From Ferrimonas kyonanensis DSM 18153 (GTDB lineage Bacteria; Pseudomonadota; Gammaproteobacteria; Enterobacterales; Shewanellaceae), in assembly GCF_000425405.1 (NCBI RefSeq), contig NZ_KE384366.1:172553-236552 (forward strand): a stretch of DNA of 64,000 bases, written 5' to 3'. Below, one piece after another: positions 48,013 to 58,213 of the stretch (positions are counted from its first letter, which is position 1; the number at the start of each line of letters is the position of its first letter). Position numbers and translations under genes: made by a program. Below the pieces are notes generated by a model. That model made no database searches. It had not been told where the DNA came from and saw only the letters and a list, made by a program, of their open reading frames with translations.

Positions 48013-48351
48013 ATGCCAAAGATTATTTTTCTACCCAGTGAAGAGCATTGCCCCCAGGGGCTGGAAGCCCAGGCCGAGAGTGGTGAAACCATTCTGGACG
48101 TGGCGCTTCGTAACGGCATCGAGATTGAGCATGCCTGTGAGAAGTCCTGCGCTTGCACCACCTGCCATGTCGTGGTTCGCGAGGGCTTCGATTCACTGGA
48201 GGAGAGCGACGAGCTGGAAGACGATATGCTGGATAAAGCCTGGGGGCTGGAGCCGGAATCTCGTCTTTCCTGCCAGGCTAAGGTGGAAGACGAGGATTTG
48301 GTGGTCGACATTCCTCGTTATACCATCAACCAGGTCAGCGAAAATCACTGA
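48013..48351 (+). CDS. fdx: ISC-type [2Fe-2S] ferredoxin
   Basis: This ferredoxin supplies electrons for cluster assembly. Ligands Cys42, Cys48, Cys51 and Cys87 are in place in the 112-residue protein, with the additional Cys46 seen in E. coli Fdx. Confidence 0.97.
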   Translation: MPKIIFLPSEEHCPQGLEAQAESGETILDVALRNGIEIEHACEKSCACTTCHVVVREGFDSLEESDELEDDMLDKAWGLEPESRLSCQAKVEDEDLVVDIPRYTINQVSENH

Positions 48352-48380
48352 TCCGTCTCTGTGAACAAGGAGTGACTCTG

Positions 48381-48581
48381 ATGGAATTGAAGTGGATCGA
48401 CGTTCAGGACATCGCCATCGAGCTGTGTGACGCACGGCCGGATGTGGACCCGACTCAGCTGAGGTTTACCGAGCTGCGTCAGTGGGTGCTGGAGCTGGAC
48501 GGCTTTAGCGATGACCCGGATCACTGCAATGAGAAGATTCTGGAAGCGATTCAGCAAGCCTGGATCGACGAGGCGGAGTAA
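48381..48581 (+). CDS. iscX: IscX (Fe-S assembly accessory protein)
   Basis: This small acidic protein binds IscS and iron and modulates cluster assembly. ATG 48381 (MELKWIDVQDIAIEL) lies eight bases after AAGGAG and gives 66 residues, equal to E. coli IscX; a GTG three codons earlier is rejected. It closes the isc operon, with a terminator 15 bases downstream. Confidence 0.95.
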   Translation: MELKWIDVQDIAIELCDARPDVDPTQLRFTELRQWVLELDGFSDDPDHCNEKILEAIQQAWIDEAE

Positions 48582-48595
48582 GCCGTCGACGCCAG

Positions 48596-48625
48596 AAAAA
48601 GCGGAGCCACGGGCTCCGCTTTTTT
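48596..48625 (+). terminator. Rho-independent terminator of the isc operon
   Basis: AAAAAGCGGAGCC-ACG-GGCTCCGCTTTTTT follows iscX. Confidence 0.93.
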
Positions 48626-48789
48626 GTGCCTGAACGCCGTGGCGCGAGCGGTTATGACCTTTTTTTAATTTTTATGATAGAGAACAAAGTTTCGACTCCC
48701 CCTTCCTGAGTAAGATGGCCAGACCGGCCGGAAACGGCAGAATCACCTTAGGCGTCACCCGCCCGAAGCGGGCACAATGGAAACGGACT

Positions 48790-49131
48790 ATGCACGAGAT
48801 GTCACTGGCGGAAGGGATCGTTCAGATTCTGGAAAATGAAGCCAAGAAACAGAATTTTTCACGGGTTACCGAAGTGTGCCTGGCAGTAGGCGAACTGGCT
48901 GGTGTGGAGCTGGAGTCGCTGCGATTCAGTTTTGATGTCATTACTCGGGACACCCTGGCCGAGGGCTGTGCGCTGACCATAGAACCGGTTCCCGGGTTGG
49001 CGTATTGTTTCGATTGCTCTGTTCAGGTGCCGTTGCAGAAGCGCGGTGACCCCTGCCCGAGATGCGGAGGCTTCTCATTGCAGGTGGTGGACGGAACACA
49101 AATGCGGGTCAAATCCTTAGAGGTAGAGTAA
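48790..49131 (+). CDS. hypA: Hydrogenase nickel insertion protein HypA
   Basis: HypA delivers nickel to [NiFe]-hydrogenase together with HypB. The start ATG 48790 ([14 protein letters not shown]) is fixed by the required His2; a frame opening 25 codons earlier is not supported. The zinc site is Cys73, Cys76, Cys89 and Cys92. HypB follows two bases after the stop. No hydrogenase subunits or hypCDEF are in the window. Confidence 0.95.
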   Translation: MHEMSLAEGIVQILENEAKKQNFSRVTEVCLAVGELAGVELESLRFSFDVITRDTLAEGCALTIEPVPGLAYCFDCSVQVPLQKRGDPCPRCGGFSLQVVDGTQMRVKSLEVE

Positions 49132-49133
49132 GT

Positions 49134-50237
49134 ATGTGCACAGTATGCGGATGCGCGGAAGGCAACGTTAAAATTGAAGGGGGCCATCATCACCACGATC
49201 ATGACCACCCCCATGAGCATGGTCATTCTCACGGCCATTCCCATGATCATTCTCATGAGCATGGTCATTCTCACGGCCACTCCCATGATCACGAGCATGG
49301 TCATTCCCACGGTCATGCCCATCAACATGGCCACAGTCATTCACATGACCACGGCCATGACGCTCAGGAACGCATCACCCAGGTACATCACCACTATCAC
49401 CACCAGGGCGATGTGGTGCACCATTACCACTACCATGTCAGCGCCGATGCACTGCCACAGCCACAGGTCAGCACGCCGGCCCCGGTGGCGACCGCAACTG
49501 CGGCTCCTACCCAGTTTTCGCCTCAGCGCCAGGGCGACAACCTCCATTATGGTCAGGGCCCGGCCCATGCTCATGCTCCGGGCATGAGCCAGTCGCGTAT
49601 GGTACAGATTGAACAGGACATCCTTGGCAAGAACGACGCCATTGCCCAGGAGAATCGCCTCAAGTTCGCCATGAACAAGCAGTTGGTCGTGAACCTGGTG
49701 TCCAGCCCGGGCTCAGGTAAGACGACCTTGCTGACCGAAACCTGTCGCCGCCTGGCTGCCGATAAGGTGGTGGTCATCGAAGGCGATCAGGAAACCGCCA
49801 ATGACGCCGATCGCATCCGCGAAACCGGGGTCCGCGCCATTCAGGTGAACACCGGTAAGGGCTGCCACCTGGATGCGGCCATGATTGCCAGCGCCTGCGA
49901 GCGGTTGGAGCTGGATGGGGGGGATCTGATCTTCATTGAGAACGTGGGCAACCTGGTGTGCCCGGCCGGTTTTGATCTGGGCGAGCGCCACAAGATTGCC
50001 ATTCTGTCGGTGACCGAAGGGGAAGACAAACCACTGAAGTACCCAGACATGTTTGCGGCGTCCTCGTTGATGTTGGTGAACAAGGTGGACCTGCTGCCGC
50101 ACCTGAAATTTGATGTGCAGTTGTGCATCGACAATGCCCGTAAAGTGAACCCGGACATCGAGGTGATCTGCGTGTCGGCCACCACAGGTGAAGGGGTGCC
50201 GGAGTGGATAGACTGGTTACAGTCGCAGCGTAAATAA
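49134..50237 (+). CDS. hypB: Hydrogenase nickel incorporation GTPase HypB, histidine-rich
   Basis: HypB is a SIMIBI-class GTPase that stores and hands over nickel. ATG 49134 gives MCTVCGC, with the high-affinity N-terminal nickel CxxCGC motif. Residues of about 18-102 are histidine-rich (40 His), encoded partly by a tandem DNA repeat. The GTPase core includes [21 protein letters not shown] and NKVDLLPHL. The His-rich tract predicts substantial nickel storage. Its length is 367. A strong hairpin terminator follows. Confidence 0.95.
   Translation: MCTVCGCAEGNVKIEGGHHHHDHDHPHEHGHSHGHSHDHSHEHGHSHGHSHDHEHGHSHGHAHQHGHSHSHDHGHDAQERITQVHHHYHHQGDVVHHYHYHVSADALPQPQVSTPAPVATATAAPTQFSPQRQGDNLHYGQGPAHAHAPGMSQSRMVQIEQDILGKNDAIAQENRLKFAMNKQLVVNLVSSPGSGKTTLLTETCRRLAADKVVVIEGDQETANDADRIRETGVRAIQVNTGKGCHLDAAMIASACERLELDGGDLIFIENVGNLVCPAGFDLGERHKIAILSVTEGEDKPLKYPDMFAASSLMLVNKVDLLPHLKFDVQLCIDNARKVNPDIEVICVSATTGEGVPEWIDWLQSQRK
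49215..49320 (+). repeat. Tandem repeat encoding the HypB histidine tract
   Basis: A unit starting GAGCATGGTCATTCTCACGG begins at 49215, recurs at 49257 (42 bases later) and again, diverged, at 49293. It encodes His/Gly/Ser/Asp/Glu repeats. Slippage could change the length of the nickel-binding tract. Confidence 0.8.
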
Positions 50238-50243
50238 ACTCGC

Positions 50244-50280
50244 AGCCGATCCACGAAAGTGGGTCGGCTCTCTCATTTTT
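50244..50280 (+). terminator. Terminator after hypB
   Basis: AGCCGATCCAC-GAAA-GTGGGTCGGCT is an 11-pair stem with a GNRA loop and one G-U pair, followed by CTCTCATTTTT. Confidence 0.82.
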
Positions 50281-50456
50281 ACCCCACCTGCAGCTCATTT
50301 CGGAGAAAAATACAGTTCAGAAAACAATCGGTCGCTATGTCACAATGACGGCAAAAAGGGGTTGTTTTTTTAACCACTAAAGCAGTATGTTGTCTAATCG
50401 CTGAACAAGGTCAAACCGAGCGACACTAAACCAATAATTCGGGGCGGAAAATAACA

Positions 50457-51017
50457 ATGCAACAAGAAGTCCGCAAAACTCCCTCTCTAGTTTCTCATCC
50501 AGCAGTTTCGGATGATGCGTTTCCTGAGTGGAAATACAAATTTATTCTACGCAAGCTGGCACTCAAACGAGGTGAACGAGTGCTGGTGATCTCCCCATGT
50601 GATGAAGTCTTCGTTCGCATGCTGGCACAGCAGGTCGGCGAACCGGGTGAGATCGACATCCTAACCGATCACGTCATGAAATCCGCCATGTTGAAACAAC
50701 AGTACGCCGATCTGCCGTCGGTGCAGGTGTTGGTGCGCGGACCGGCGGTGCGCAGCGTCGATTATCAGGCGGTCGTGTGGCTGGGTGCCACCACCGAGTC
50801 TGGCAGTGACATGGCGCGCGAGATTCAATTCAGCTGGCGTCTGCTGGCCAAATGTGGCCGCTTGCTGCTGGCGATTCCTCAGCAACAGCAGGACTCCGCC
50901 GAAGCGTTGCACGAGGCGATGGAGATCGGCAATGGCTTAGGCTTTGTCACTCGCATGCGCCGTTGCTGCGATGACCATCGGCTGTGGATCGGGGTCAAAT
51001 ACCTGTGTAAAACGTGA
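50457..51017 (+). CDS. Methyltransferase-fold-like protein, unknown
   Basis: The 186-residue soluble protein has an alternating strand-helix pattern resembling a class I SAM-methyltransferase Rossmann fold: RGERVLVISPCDEVFVRMLAQ, then GEIDILTDH, then LLAKCGRLLLAIPQ. The usual GxGxG glycine motif is replaced by SPCDEV, so SAM binding is doubtful. A weak AT-rich upstream region and no operon partner give no clue to its role. It precedes ndk by about 110 bases. Confidence 0.65.
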   Translation: MQQEVRKTPSLVSHPAVSDDAFPEWKYKFILRKLALKRGERVLVISPCDEVFVRMLAQQVGEPGEIDILTDHVMKSAMLKQQYADLPSVQVLVRGPAVRSVDYQAVVWLGATTESGSDMAREIQFSWRLLAKCGRLLLAIPQQQQDSAEALHEAMEIGNGLGFVTRMRRCCDDHRLWIGVKYLCKT

Positions 51018-51064
51018 TCTTCGCAAGGCTGAATTTGAGCCTTGGTGTGATTTAAGTCGGGATT

Positions 51065-51097
51065 TTTGGCGCGGGTTAGCATATAATCCGCGCCAAA
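51065..51097 (+). promoter_or_regulatory. ndk promoter inside a perfect inverted repeat
   Basis: TTTGGCGCGG (51065-51074) and CCGCGCCAAA (51088-51097) flank a consensus -10 TATAAT (51082-51087). No clear -35 is present. The dyad could be a protein-binding site covering the -10 or a 5' hairpin. Confidence 0.65.
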
Positions 51098-51128
51098 TTA
51101 TATAACAACCCTAAATATGGAGAGAAAA

Positions 51129-51560
51129 ATGGCGATTGAACGCACTTTTTCCATCGTTAAGCCCGATGCCGTTGCCAAAAACCTGATCGGTGCCATCTAC
51201 AGCCGTTTCGAAAGCGCCGGTCTGAAGATCATCGCTTCTAAAATGGTTCACCTGAGCCAGGAGCAGGCCGAGGGTTTCTACGCCGAGCACAAAGAGCGTC
51301 CTTTCTTTGGCGCACTGGTTGAGTTCATGACTTCCGGTCCTATCATGGTTCAGTGCCTGGAAGGCGAAAACGCCGTTCTGGCCAACCGTGAAATCATGGG
51401 TGCCACCAACCCTGCCGAAGCGGCTCGCGGTACTCTGCGTAGCGACTTCGCGAATTCCATTGATGAAAACGCCGTTCACGGCTCCGACGCGGTTGCGTCT
51501 GCCGAGCGTGAAATCGCGTACTTCTTCACTCAGGAAGAGATCTGCCCACGCACCCGTTAA
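51129..51560 (+). CDS. ndk: Nucleoside diphosphate kinase
   Basis: Ndk balances nucleoside triphosphates through a phospho-histidine intermediate. The start ATG 51129 ([15 protein letters not shown]) follows GGAGAG and gives 143 residues, as in E. coli. Catalytic His117 is in NAVHGSDAV. Strong terminator follows. Confidence 0.97.
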   Translation: MAIERTFSIVKPDAVAKNLIGAIYSRFESAGLKIIASKMVHLSQEQAEGFYAEHKERPFFGALVEFMTSGPIMVQCLEGENAVLANREIMGATNPAEAARGTLRSDFANSIDENAVHGSDAVASAEREIAYFFTQEEICPRTR

Positions 51561-51577
51561 GCGGTTGCTCGCAGAAT

Positions 51578-51607
51578 AAAAAAAAGCGCCCTCGGGGCGC
51601 TTTTTTT
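51578..51607. terminator. Bidirectional terminator between ndk and CNNM gene
   Basis: AAAAAAAAGCGCCC-TCG-GGGCGCTTTTTTT between convergent genes. Confidence 0.92.
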
Positions 51608-51620
51608 GTTTCGGTGACCC

Positions 51621-52679
51621 CTACTCCTCAGAGTCGTTGTCACTCAGTTCGATGCCGCGCTTCTTCTTGCGCTGTTCCCACAGCATGCGTGCCACCACCT
51701 GCATGTCGGCAGCGGGATCGGTCATGTCGACGATCTCCAGCCCCAGCAGTGACTCGATGATGTCCTCCATGGTGACGATACCCAGCACGCTGCCGTATTC
51801 ATCCACCACGATGGCAATTTGGGTGTGGCGCTTCAGCAGTTGCTCAAACACCGCCATCAGTTTGGTGCCTTCCGGCAACACCAGGATGGGCTTTTTCAGT
51901 GAGCGCAATGGTTTGTCCGGGCTGCTCTTTTCTGCCAACAGTACCTCGGCACGGTGAACGTAACCGACGATGTCGTCGCGATCCTCATCGTGCACCGGAA
52001 TCCGGGTAAAGTGCATGCCGCCCTCGCTGCTGACAAACTCGTGCAGGGTGGTGTGCTGGCTGGCGGAGTGAATCACGGTTCGCGGCGTCATTACCGCGGT
52101 GACCGGCACATTTCGGGCGTTAAGCAACTGCTTCATAATACTGGATTCTTTTTCATCCAGTTCACCGGATTGGTGGCCTACGTCGGCCATGGCCGACATC
52201 TCTGCTCGAATGTAGTGGCCCTGTTCGCCCTTGCCCATCAGGCGAGTGACCTTGAGTGAGATCCACACCAGTGGCTTGGTCAGAGTTACCATCCAGTTCA
52301 GCGCCAACGAGACAGAGGGCGCCAGCGAGCGCCAGTAGTTGGCACCCAGGGTCTTGGGGATGATCTCGGAAAAGAACAGAATCGCCAGGGTCAGGACCGC
52401 CGAAAACAGCCCCAGCATGTTATCGCCAAACACCTTGGCGGCCTGGGCGCCGGCCCCGGCGGCCCCGGCGGTGTGGGCGATGGTGTTGAGGGTCAGAATC
52501 GCCACCAGTGGCGCCTCGACGTCCTCTTTCTGGGCCTCAAGACGGGCGGCCGCCTTGGGGTTGGAGTTTTTCAGGTTGGCGATGTAACTGGGGGTGACAC
52601 TCAACAACGCGGCTTCAAAGACGCTACAGACAAAGGAAACGCCGATGGCAGCCAGAATGTATGTGACTAACAGAAACAT
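51621..52679 (-). CDS. CNNM/DUF21 transmembrane protein with CBS domain pair
   Basis: The 352-residue inner-membrane protein has an N-terminal CNNM (DUF21) domain of four helices (about 1-160; FSEIIPKTLGANYW is typical). A CBS pair follows (about 195-320; VMTPRTVIHSAS, VVDEYGSVLGIVTMEDIIESLLG). The C-terminal CorC_HlyC domain of larger relatives is absent. Members transport or sense Mg2+/Co2+. The ion here is not known. Confidence 0.92.
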   Translation of the reverse strand: MFLLVTYILAAIGVSFVCSVFEAALLSVTPSYIANLKNSNPKAAARLEAQKEDVEAPLVAILTLNTIAHTAGAAGAGAQAAKVFGDNMLGLFSAVLTLAILFFSEIIPKTLGANYWRSLAPSVSLALNWMVTLTKPLVWISLKVTRLMGKGEQGHYIRAEMSAMADVGHQSGELDEKESSIMKQLLNARNVPVTAVMTPRTVIHSASQHTTLHEFVSSEGGMHFTRIPVHDEDRDDIVGYVHRAEVLLAEKSSPDKPLRSLKKPILVLPEGTKLMAVFEQLLKRHTQIAIVVDEYGSVLGIVTMEDIIESLLGLEIVDMTDPAADMQVVARMLWEQRKKKRGIELSDNDSEE

Positions 52680-52837
52680 TGAGTAAATTCAGACAATATA
52701 AGAAGTGTGCCGCTAGTTTAGCATGAACGGCGGCCGACGCACCTGAATCCCGCCTGACGTGGGCTGTGGTAGACTTTACACTGGCTTACCCTGTACAATT
52801 GCGCGCCATTTTGGGCCAGAGTCGAGGAGCATTTCAG

Positions 52838-53956
52838 ATGACTGAGAAGGTCAATTTATTAAACCTGAATCGTAAAGCGATGCGGGAATTTTTCGCCGAG
52901 TTGGGCGAGAAGTCGTTTCGTGCCGATCAGATGATGAAATGGATCTATCACTTTGGTCAGGATAACTTTGATGAAATGACCAACTTCAACAAGGGCTTGC
53001 GTGCCAAGTTGAGCGAGTTGGCCTGCATTGAAGCGCCGCAGATTGCCGACAGCCAGCACTCATCCGACGGCACCATCAAGTTTGCCATCGACGTTGGCAA
53101 CGGCCAGGAAGTGGAGACCGTCTACATCCCCGAGGACGACCGCGCCACCCTGTGCGTCTCCTCTCAGGTAGGCTGTGCCCTGGAATGCAGTTTCTGCTCT
53201 ACGGCCCAGCAAGGCTTCAACCGCAACCTGACGGTGGCGGAGATCATCGGTCAGGTGTGGCGGGTCGCCACCTATCTCGGCTTGTCTCGAAACACCAAAG
53301 ATCGACCCATTACCAACGTGGTGATGATGGGCATGGGTGAGCCACTGCTGAACATGACCAACGTGATTCCGGCCCTGGACATCATGCTGGATGATTTCGG
53401 TTTCTGCCTGTCCAAGCGGCGGGTCACCCTGTCTACCTCCGGTGTGGTACCGGCGCTGGACAAGCTGGGGGATCAGATTGACGTTGCCTTGGCCATTAGC
53501 CTGCACGCCGCCAATGATGAGTTGCGGGACCAGTTGGTTCCGGTCAACAAGAAATACAATATTCAGATGTTCCTGGAGTCGGTTCGGGGCTATCTGGGTA
53601 AATCCTTTGCCAATAAAGGGCGGGTGACGGTGGAGTACGTGATGTTGGATCACATCAACGACAGCACCGATCAGGCCCATGAATTGGCCCAGGTGATGAA
53701 AGACACCCCTTGTAAGATCAATTTGATTCCCTTTAACCCTTACCCGGGCAGCCCCTATGGCAAGAGCTCGAATTCTCGCATCGACCGCTTTGCCAAGGTG
53801 TTGATGGAAAAGGGTTATACCGTTATTGTACGCAAGACCCGCGGCGACGATATTGACGCCGCTTGCGGTCAATTGGTGGGGGATGTGAGAGACCGCACCA
53901 AACGAATGCTGAAAAAACGCATGCACGGTGAACAAATTTCGGTAAAAATGAACTAA
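52838..53956 (+). CDS. rlmN: 23S rRNA/tRNA adenine-C2 methyltransferase RlmN
   Basis: This dual-specificity radical SAM enzyme methylates A2503 of 23S rRNA and A37 of tRNAs. ATG 52838 follows GAGGAG and gives 372 residues. Fe-S ligands are Cys113, Cys117 and Cys120 (CALECSFC); the catalytic cysteines are Cys106 and Cys343 (AACGQL). It heads the rlmN-pilW-rodZ-ispG-hisS-yfgM-bamB-der series. Confidence 0.97.
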   Translation: MTEKVNLLNLNRKAMREFFAELGEKSFRADQMMKWIYHFGQDNFDEMTNFNKGLRAKLSELACIEAPQIADSQHSSDGTIKFAIDVGNGQEVETVYIPEDDRATLCVSSQVGCALECSFCSTAQQGFNRNLTVAEIIGQVWRVATYLGLSRNTKDRPITNVVMMGMGEPLLNMTNVIPALDIMLDDFGFCLSKRRVTLSTSGVVPALDKLGDQIDVALAISLHAANDELRDQLVPVNKKYNIQMFLESVRGYLGKSFANKGRVTVEYVMLDHINDSTDQAHELAQVMKDTPCKINLIPFNPYPGSPYGKSSNSRIDRFAKVLMEKGYTVIVRKTRGDDIDAACGQLVGDVRDRTKRMLKKRMHGEQISVKMN

Positions 53957-53984
53957 TTACCTGTTCGACGGGAATTCGTTCAGT

Positions 53985-54758
53985 ATGAAGGCATGGATAG
54001 CCATTGGCATTACTGTGGTATTGTGGGGTTGCGTCAGTCAAACCACCCTGGATGGGCGGGAGCTGACCCAGGCCGATGCGGCGGTTGAGGCGGAACAGGC
54101 CGCCCGGGAACGGGTGGCACTGGCACTGGGGTATCTGGAGAGAGGAGACCTGGAAGCCGCCAAACGCAACCTGGATCGGGCCCTGGAGCACCAACCGCAG
54201 TCGGAATCGGCACTGCTGACCCTGGCGTATTACTTCGAGCAGGTGCAGGAGACGGAGCAGGCCGGAGCGGTGTACCGCCGGGTCATCGAGGCCCATCCGA
54301 ACAGCGCGGATGCCCGCAATAACTACGGCGTCTTCTTATGTCGCCAGGGGCAGTGGCCCCAATCCGAACGGCAGTTGTTGGCTGCCATCGAGTTACCGGA
54401 TTACGCCAAACAGGGAAAAAGTTACGAAAATCTGGCGCGATGTGCCCTGAAAGCTGGCTTAGCGGAGCCGGCACAGCAATACTTTCAGATGGCATTAAAG
54501 TATGATCCTGGTCGCACCGACTTATGGTTGGAACTGGCAGAATTAGCGTTTCGCCAACAGGACTACCCGCAAGCCAGGTTGGCGTTGTCCCAGTACCACG
54601 CGACGAATGCGGCCTCGGCAGTGACGTTATGGTTGGGTGTCGAGATAGAGAGCCGGGCAAACCACAAGAAAGCTGCGCAGCGTTTTGGAGCGCAGTTGCT
54701 GGTGAATTACCCCGAGTCGGAACAAGCTAAGGCATATCGGGCAAAGAATTACCAATGA
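53985..54758 (+). CDS. pilW: Type IV pilus biogenesis/stability lipoprotein PilW (PilF)
   Basis: This TPR outer-membrane lipoprotein helps assemble the PilQ secretin. The lipobox ends LWGC (Cys16), followed by about six tetratricopeptide repeats (ALGYLERGDLEAAKRNLDRAL, NNYGVFLCRQGQWPQSERQL). The 257 residues are normal for the family. Its stop overlaps rodZ by four bases. Confidence 0.93.
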   Translation: MKAWIAIGITVVLWGCVSQTTLDGRELTQADAAVEAEQAARERVALALGYLERGDLEAAKRNLDRALEHQPQSESALLTLAYYFEQVQETEQAGAVYRRVIEAHPNSADARNNYGVFLCRQGQWPQSERQLLAAIELPDYAKQGKSYENLARCALKAGLAEPAQQYFQMALKYDPGRTDLWLELAELAFRQQDYPQARLALSQYHATNAASAVTLWLGVEIESRANHKKAAQRFGAQLLVNYPESEQAKAYRAKNYQ

Positions 54759-55714
54759 GTGAAAATCAGCAACACCAAGAACAACAAGAACAAACGGTGA
54801 TCACACCAGGTCCGCTGCTTAAGGCGGCCAGGGAAGCAAACGGACTGACAACCCAGCAGGTTGCTCAGCGTCTCAGCCTGCGCCGCTCTGTGGTGGAGGG
54901 GATTGAGAACGACGACTACGAGTCCGGCACTACCACTACCTATCTTCGCGGCTATGTCCGCAACTACGCTCGCCTGGTTGGCGTTAGCGAACAACAGATT
55001 GCCCAGGCTCTGATGGCGCTGCCTCACTCTCAAGAGCAGACTGCCATGCAGAGTTTCTCCCGTCGTACCTCCAAGCAGCAGCGCGACAGCCGCTGGATGC
55101 TGTTGACCTGGATCATCGCCCTGGGCCTGGTGGGGCTGCTGGTGTGGTGGTGGGTCACTAAACCTCAGTCGCTGCTGGAAACCAGCAACGTGGTGACCGT
55201 GCCAGCGGTGGTCCAGCAAGTGACTCAGCCTGAGCCCGAGACTCCGGCCCTGATCGCCGCGAGTGACGAGGCCACAACAAACACTGCCGCCGAAACGACC
55301 CCTGCCGAGGCGCTTGAGGTGGCCACTGAAATGTCGGCCCAGACTCCTGAGCCAGCCGAGAGTGGCGCCATTGAGCCGATCGTGACCCCTGAGCCTCAAT
55401 CGGCTTCCGCCACCACTGCGACCACCGAGGCCCCGGCGGCGGAAACCGAGGCGACGCCAGCGCCAGCGGTGGTGCAGGAGCAGGTGTCCATCCGCCTTCT
55501 GGGCGATTGCTGGATGCTGCTGAAGGACGCCGACGGCAACACCCTGCTGGAGGGGCTTAAGCGCGAAGGCTATGAGCAGCAGTTGTCCGGAAAAGCCCCC
55601 TTTAAACTTCGTATCGGTGCCCCGGAAGTGGTGGCGCTGGAATTTAATGGCAAGTCGATAGACATGTCAGGCTATCGCCCCGGTAAGGTGGCGGTCATCA
55701 CCCTGGCCAATTAA
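54755..55714 (+). CDS. rodZ: Cell-shape protein RodZ
   Basis: RodZ links cytoplasmic MreB to the periplasmic elongation machinery. The 319 residues comprise a cytoplasmic HTH_25 domain (about 18-85), a transmembrane helix (about 114-134), a Pro/Glu/Ala/Thr-rich periplasmic linker and a C-terminal DUF4115 domain (about 248-319, [17 protein letters not shown]). It overlaps pilW and is nine bases from ispG. Confidence 0.95.
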   Translation: MSENQQHQEQQEQTVITPGPLLKAAREANGLTTQQVAQRLSLRRSVVEGIENDDYESGTTTTYLRGYVRNYARLVGVSEQQIAQALMALPHSQEQTAMQSFSRRTSKQQRDSRWMLLTWIIALGLVGLLVWWWVTKPQSLLETSNVVTVPAVVQQVTQPEPETPALIAASDEATTNTAAETTPAEALEVATEMSAQTPEPAESGAIEPIVTPEPQSASATTATTEAPAAETEATPAPAVVQEQVSIRLLGDCWMLLKDADGNTLLEGLKREGYEQQLSGKAPFKLRIGAPEVVALEFNGKSIDMSGYRPGKVAVITLAN

Positions 55715-55722
55715 GGTATCCC

Positions 55723-56838
55723 ATGCAACACGAATCCCCGATCAAGCGTCGTCACACTCGCCAGGTAATGGTGGGCAATGTGCCTGTTGGCGGCGGTGCC
55801 CCTATCGCGGTTCAGTCCATGACCAATACCCGAACCACCGATGTGGCGGCGACCGTGGCCCAGATTCAGGCCATCGAGCGTGCCGGTGCCGACATCGTTC
55901 GCGTGTCGGTACCGACCATGGAAGCGGCTGAATCGTTTAAGGCGATCAAGCAGCAAACCAGCATTCCTCTGGTGGCCGACATCCATTTCGATTACCGCAT
56001 CGCCCTGAAAGTGGCGGAGTACGGTGCCGATTGCCTGCGCATCAATCCGGGCAACATCGGTAACCAGGAACGCATCAAGGCGGTGGTGGATGCCGCTCGC
56101 GAGCGCAACATTCCGATTCGCATCGGCGTAAACGCCGGGTCGCTGGAAAAAGACATCCAGGAGAAGTACGGCGAGCCGACACCGGCGGCGCTGGTGGAAT
56201 CGGCCATGCGTCACGTACAGATTTTGCGCGACTTTGAGTTTGATAACTTCAAGGTCAGCGTTAAGGCGTCGGATGTGTTCCTGGCGGTGGACGCCTACCG
56301 TCTGCTGGCCGACGAGATTGAACAGCCAATCCATCTGGGGATCACCGAAGCCGGTGGTCAGCGGGCCGGGGCGGTTAAGTCGGCCATCGGCCTGGGACTG
56401 CTGCTGAACGAAGGCATCGGCGATACCCTGCGGGTGTCACTGGCGGCGGACCCGGTGGAAGAGGTTAAGGTGGGCTTTGATATTCTCAAGAGCCTGCGCA
56501 TCCGTTCCCGAGGCATCAACTTTATCGCCTGCCCCTCCTGCTCTCGGCAGGAGTTCGATGTGATCAACACCGTCAACGAGCTGGAGCAGCGTCTGGAAGA
56601 CGTGACCACGCCGCTGGACGTCTCCATCATTGGCTGTGTGGTCAATGGCCCAGGTGAGGCACTGGTGTCGGATCTGGGGCTGGCGGGCAGCAACCGCAAG
56701 AGTGGTTTCTATGTGGATGGCGAACGTCAGAAAGAGCGTTTGGACAACGAACAACTGGTGACCTTGCTGGAAGAACGTATTCGCCGCCAGGTGGCGATCA
56801 AGCAGCAGCAGATCGACGTTAAAGAGATCCAGGACTAA
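55723..56838 (+). CDS. ispG: 4-hydroxy-3-methylbut-2-enyl diphosphate synthase
   Basis: IspG (GcpE) performs the penultimate step of the MEP isoprenoid pathway using a [4Fe-4S] cluster. Ligand cysteines are seen in CPSCSRQEF and [22 protein letters not shown] marks the TIM-barrel start. It has 371 residues. Its Fe-S need ties it to the isc operon in the same window. Confidence 0.97.
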   Translation: MQHESPIKRRHTRQVMVGNVPVGGGAPIAVQSMTNTRTTDVAATVAQIQAIERAGADIVRVSVPTMEAAESFKAIKQQTSIPLVADIHFDYRIALKVAEYGADCLRINPGNIGNQERIKAVVDAARERNIPIRIGVNAGSLEKDIQEKYGEPTPAALVESAMRHVQILRDFEFDNFKVSVKASDVFLAVDAYRLLADEIEQPIHLGITEAGGQRAGAVKSAIGLGLLLNEGIGDTLRVSLAADPVEEVKVGFDILKSLRIRSRGINFIACPSCSRQEFDVINTVNELEQRLEDVTTPLDVSIIGCVVNGPGEALVSDLGLAGSNRKSGFYVDGERQKERLDNEQLVTLLEERIRRQVAIKQQQIDVKEIQD

Positions 56839-56843
56839 TTTGA

Positions 56844-56905
56844 ACTCCCCGTGGGTTCCGTGTGCCCGCCGGTGTGGCCGGGCAGCGGACACGGGGAATT
56901 TTTAC
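56844..56905 (+). terminator. Structured RNA or terminator between ispG and hisS
   Basis: Three nested stems stack: TCCCCGTG/CACGGGGA (56846-56853, 56890-56897), TCCG/CGGA and TGCCCG/CGGGCA (56863-56868, 56879-56884). AATTTTTA follows. It would terminate or attenuate transcription within the operon; hisS starts 18 bases beyond. Confidence 0.7.
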
Positions 56906-56922
56906 GTATAAAAGAGAGTAAC

Positions 56923-58200
56923 GTGAGTAAACAGATTCAAGCGATTCGAGGCATGAACGATTGCCTGCCGGGCGAGACCGCCAAGTGGCAATGGGTGGAA
57001 GCGGCGCTGCGGGAAACCGTGGCCAGTTACGGGTACCAGGAGATCCGCACCCCTATCGTGGAGATGACCGGTCTGTTTAAGCGGGCCATCGGTGAGGTAA
57101 CCGACATTGTCGAGAAGGAGATGTACACCTTCGAGGACCGCAATGGCGACTCGCTGACCCTGCGCCCTGAAGGCACCGCCTCCACCGTTCGTGCCGGCAA
57201 CCAGCATGGCTTGCTGTACAACCAGGAGCAGCGGTTGTGGTACATGGGCCCCATGTTCCGCCATGAACGCCCGCAGAAAGGACGTTACCGCCAGTTCCAT
57301 CAGTTCGGTGTTGAGGTGTACGGCATCGGCAGCGCCGACGCCGACGCCGAAGTGCTGATGATGTCTGCCCAGTTGTGGAAACGCCTGGGCATCGACAGCC
57401 AGGTTCGCCTGGAGCTGAACACCCTGGGCAGCAGCGACGAGCGTGCCGCCTACCGCGATGCGCTGGTGGCCTTCCTGGAGCAGCACAAAGAGGCTCTGGA
57501 TGAAGACAGCCAGCGTCGCATGTACACTAACCCACTGCGGGTACTGGACAGCAAAGATCCTCAGGTTCAGGCGTTGCTGGGCGATGCCCCGGCCCTGAAA
57601 GATCATCTGGGTGAGGAATCCAGGCAACATTTTGATCTTTTGTGTGAACTGCTGGACGCTGCTGGCATCCAATACACCGTTAACCCCCGTTTGGTTCGCG
57701 GCCTGGATTACTATAACCACACCGTATTCGAGTGGATCACCGACAGCCTCGGCTCTCAGGGCACGGTGCTGGCCGGTGGTCGCTATGATGGCCTGGTGGG
57801 CCAACTGGGGGGCAAGGACACGCCAGCGGTTGGATTTGCCTCCGGCATTGAACGCTTGGTGTTGCTGCTGGATACCCTGGGTAAATTTGATGCCTTGCCG
57901 GCGGCGGTAGACTGTTACGTCTGCGCCATGGGCTCCGGCACCATGAGCAGTGCCATGGCACTGGCCGAGCAGTTGCGCAGCGACACCACACTCAAAGTGA
58001 TGTCTCACTGTGGTGGCGGCAACTTTAAGAAACAGATGAAACGCGCCGACAAGAGCGGTGCCGCGGTGGCACTGATCATCGGTGAAGATGAATTGCAACA
58101 AGGCGTAGTGACGGTTAAGCCACTGCGCGGCGAAGGAGAGCAGCGTCAGGTGAGCCGTGAAGAGCTCAGCCAACTGCTGCCTTCTCTTGTAAACGCTTAA
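56923..58200 (+). CDS. hisS: Histidyl-tRNA synthetase
   Basis: This class II synthetase starts at GTG 56923 (translating [17 protein letters not shown]) after AAGAGAG; a longer frame upstream runs through the hairpin and is rejected. The 425 residues contain motif 2 ([19 protein letters not shown]), the HisA/HisB signatures ([22 protein letters not shown]) and a C-terminal anticodon-binding domain. Confidence 0.96.
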   Translation: MSKQIQAIRGMNDCLPGETAKWQWVEAALRETVASYGYQEIRTPIVEMTGLFKRAIGEVTDIVEKEMYTFEDRNGDSLTLRPEGTASTVRAGNQHGLLYNQEQRLWYMGPMFRHERPQKGRYRQFHQFGVEVYGIGSADADAEVLMMSAQLWKRLGIDSQVRLELNTLGSSDERAAYRDALVAFLEQHKEALDEDSQRRMYTNPLRVLDSKDPQVQALLGDAPALKDHLGEESRQHFDLLCELLDAAGIQYTVNPRLVRGLDYYNHTVFEWITDSLGSQGTVLAGGRYDGLVGQLGGKDTPAVGFASGIERLVLLLDTLGKFDALPAAVDCYVCAMGSGTMSSAMALAEQLRSDTTLKVMSHCGGGNFKKQMKRADKSGAAVALIIGEDELQQGVVTVKPLRGEGEQRQVSREELSQLLPSLVNA

Positions 58201-58213
58201 GGGGATAGTCCAC

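Noticed and set aside
49215..49320. Tandem repeats as a possible CRISPR or satellite
   Set aside because: They lie in frame inside hypB, encode a His-rich tract and have no unique spacers.
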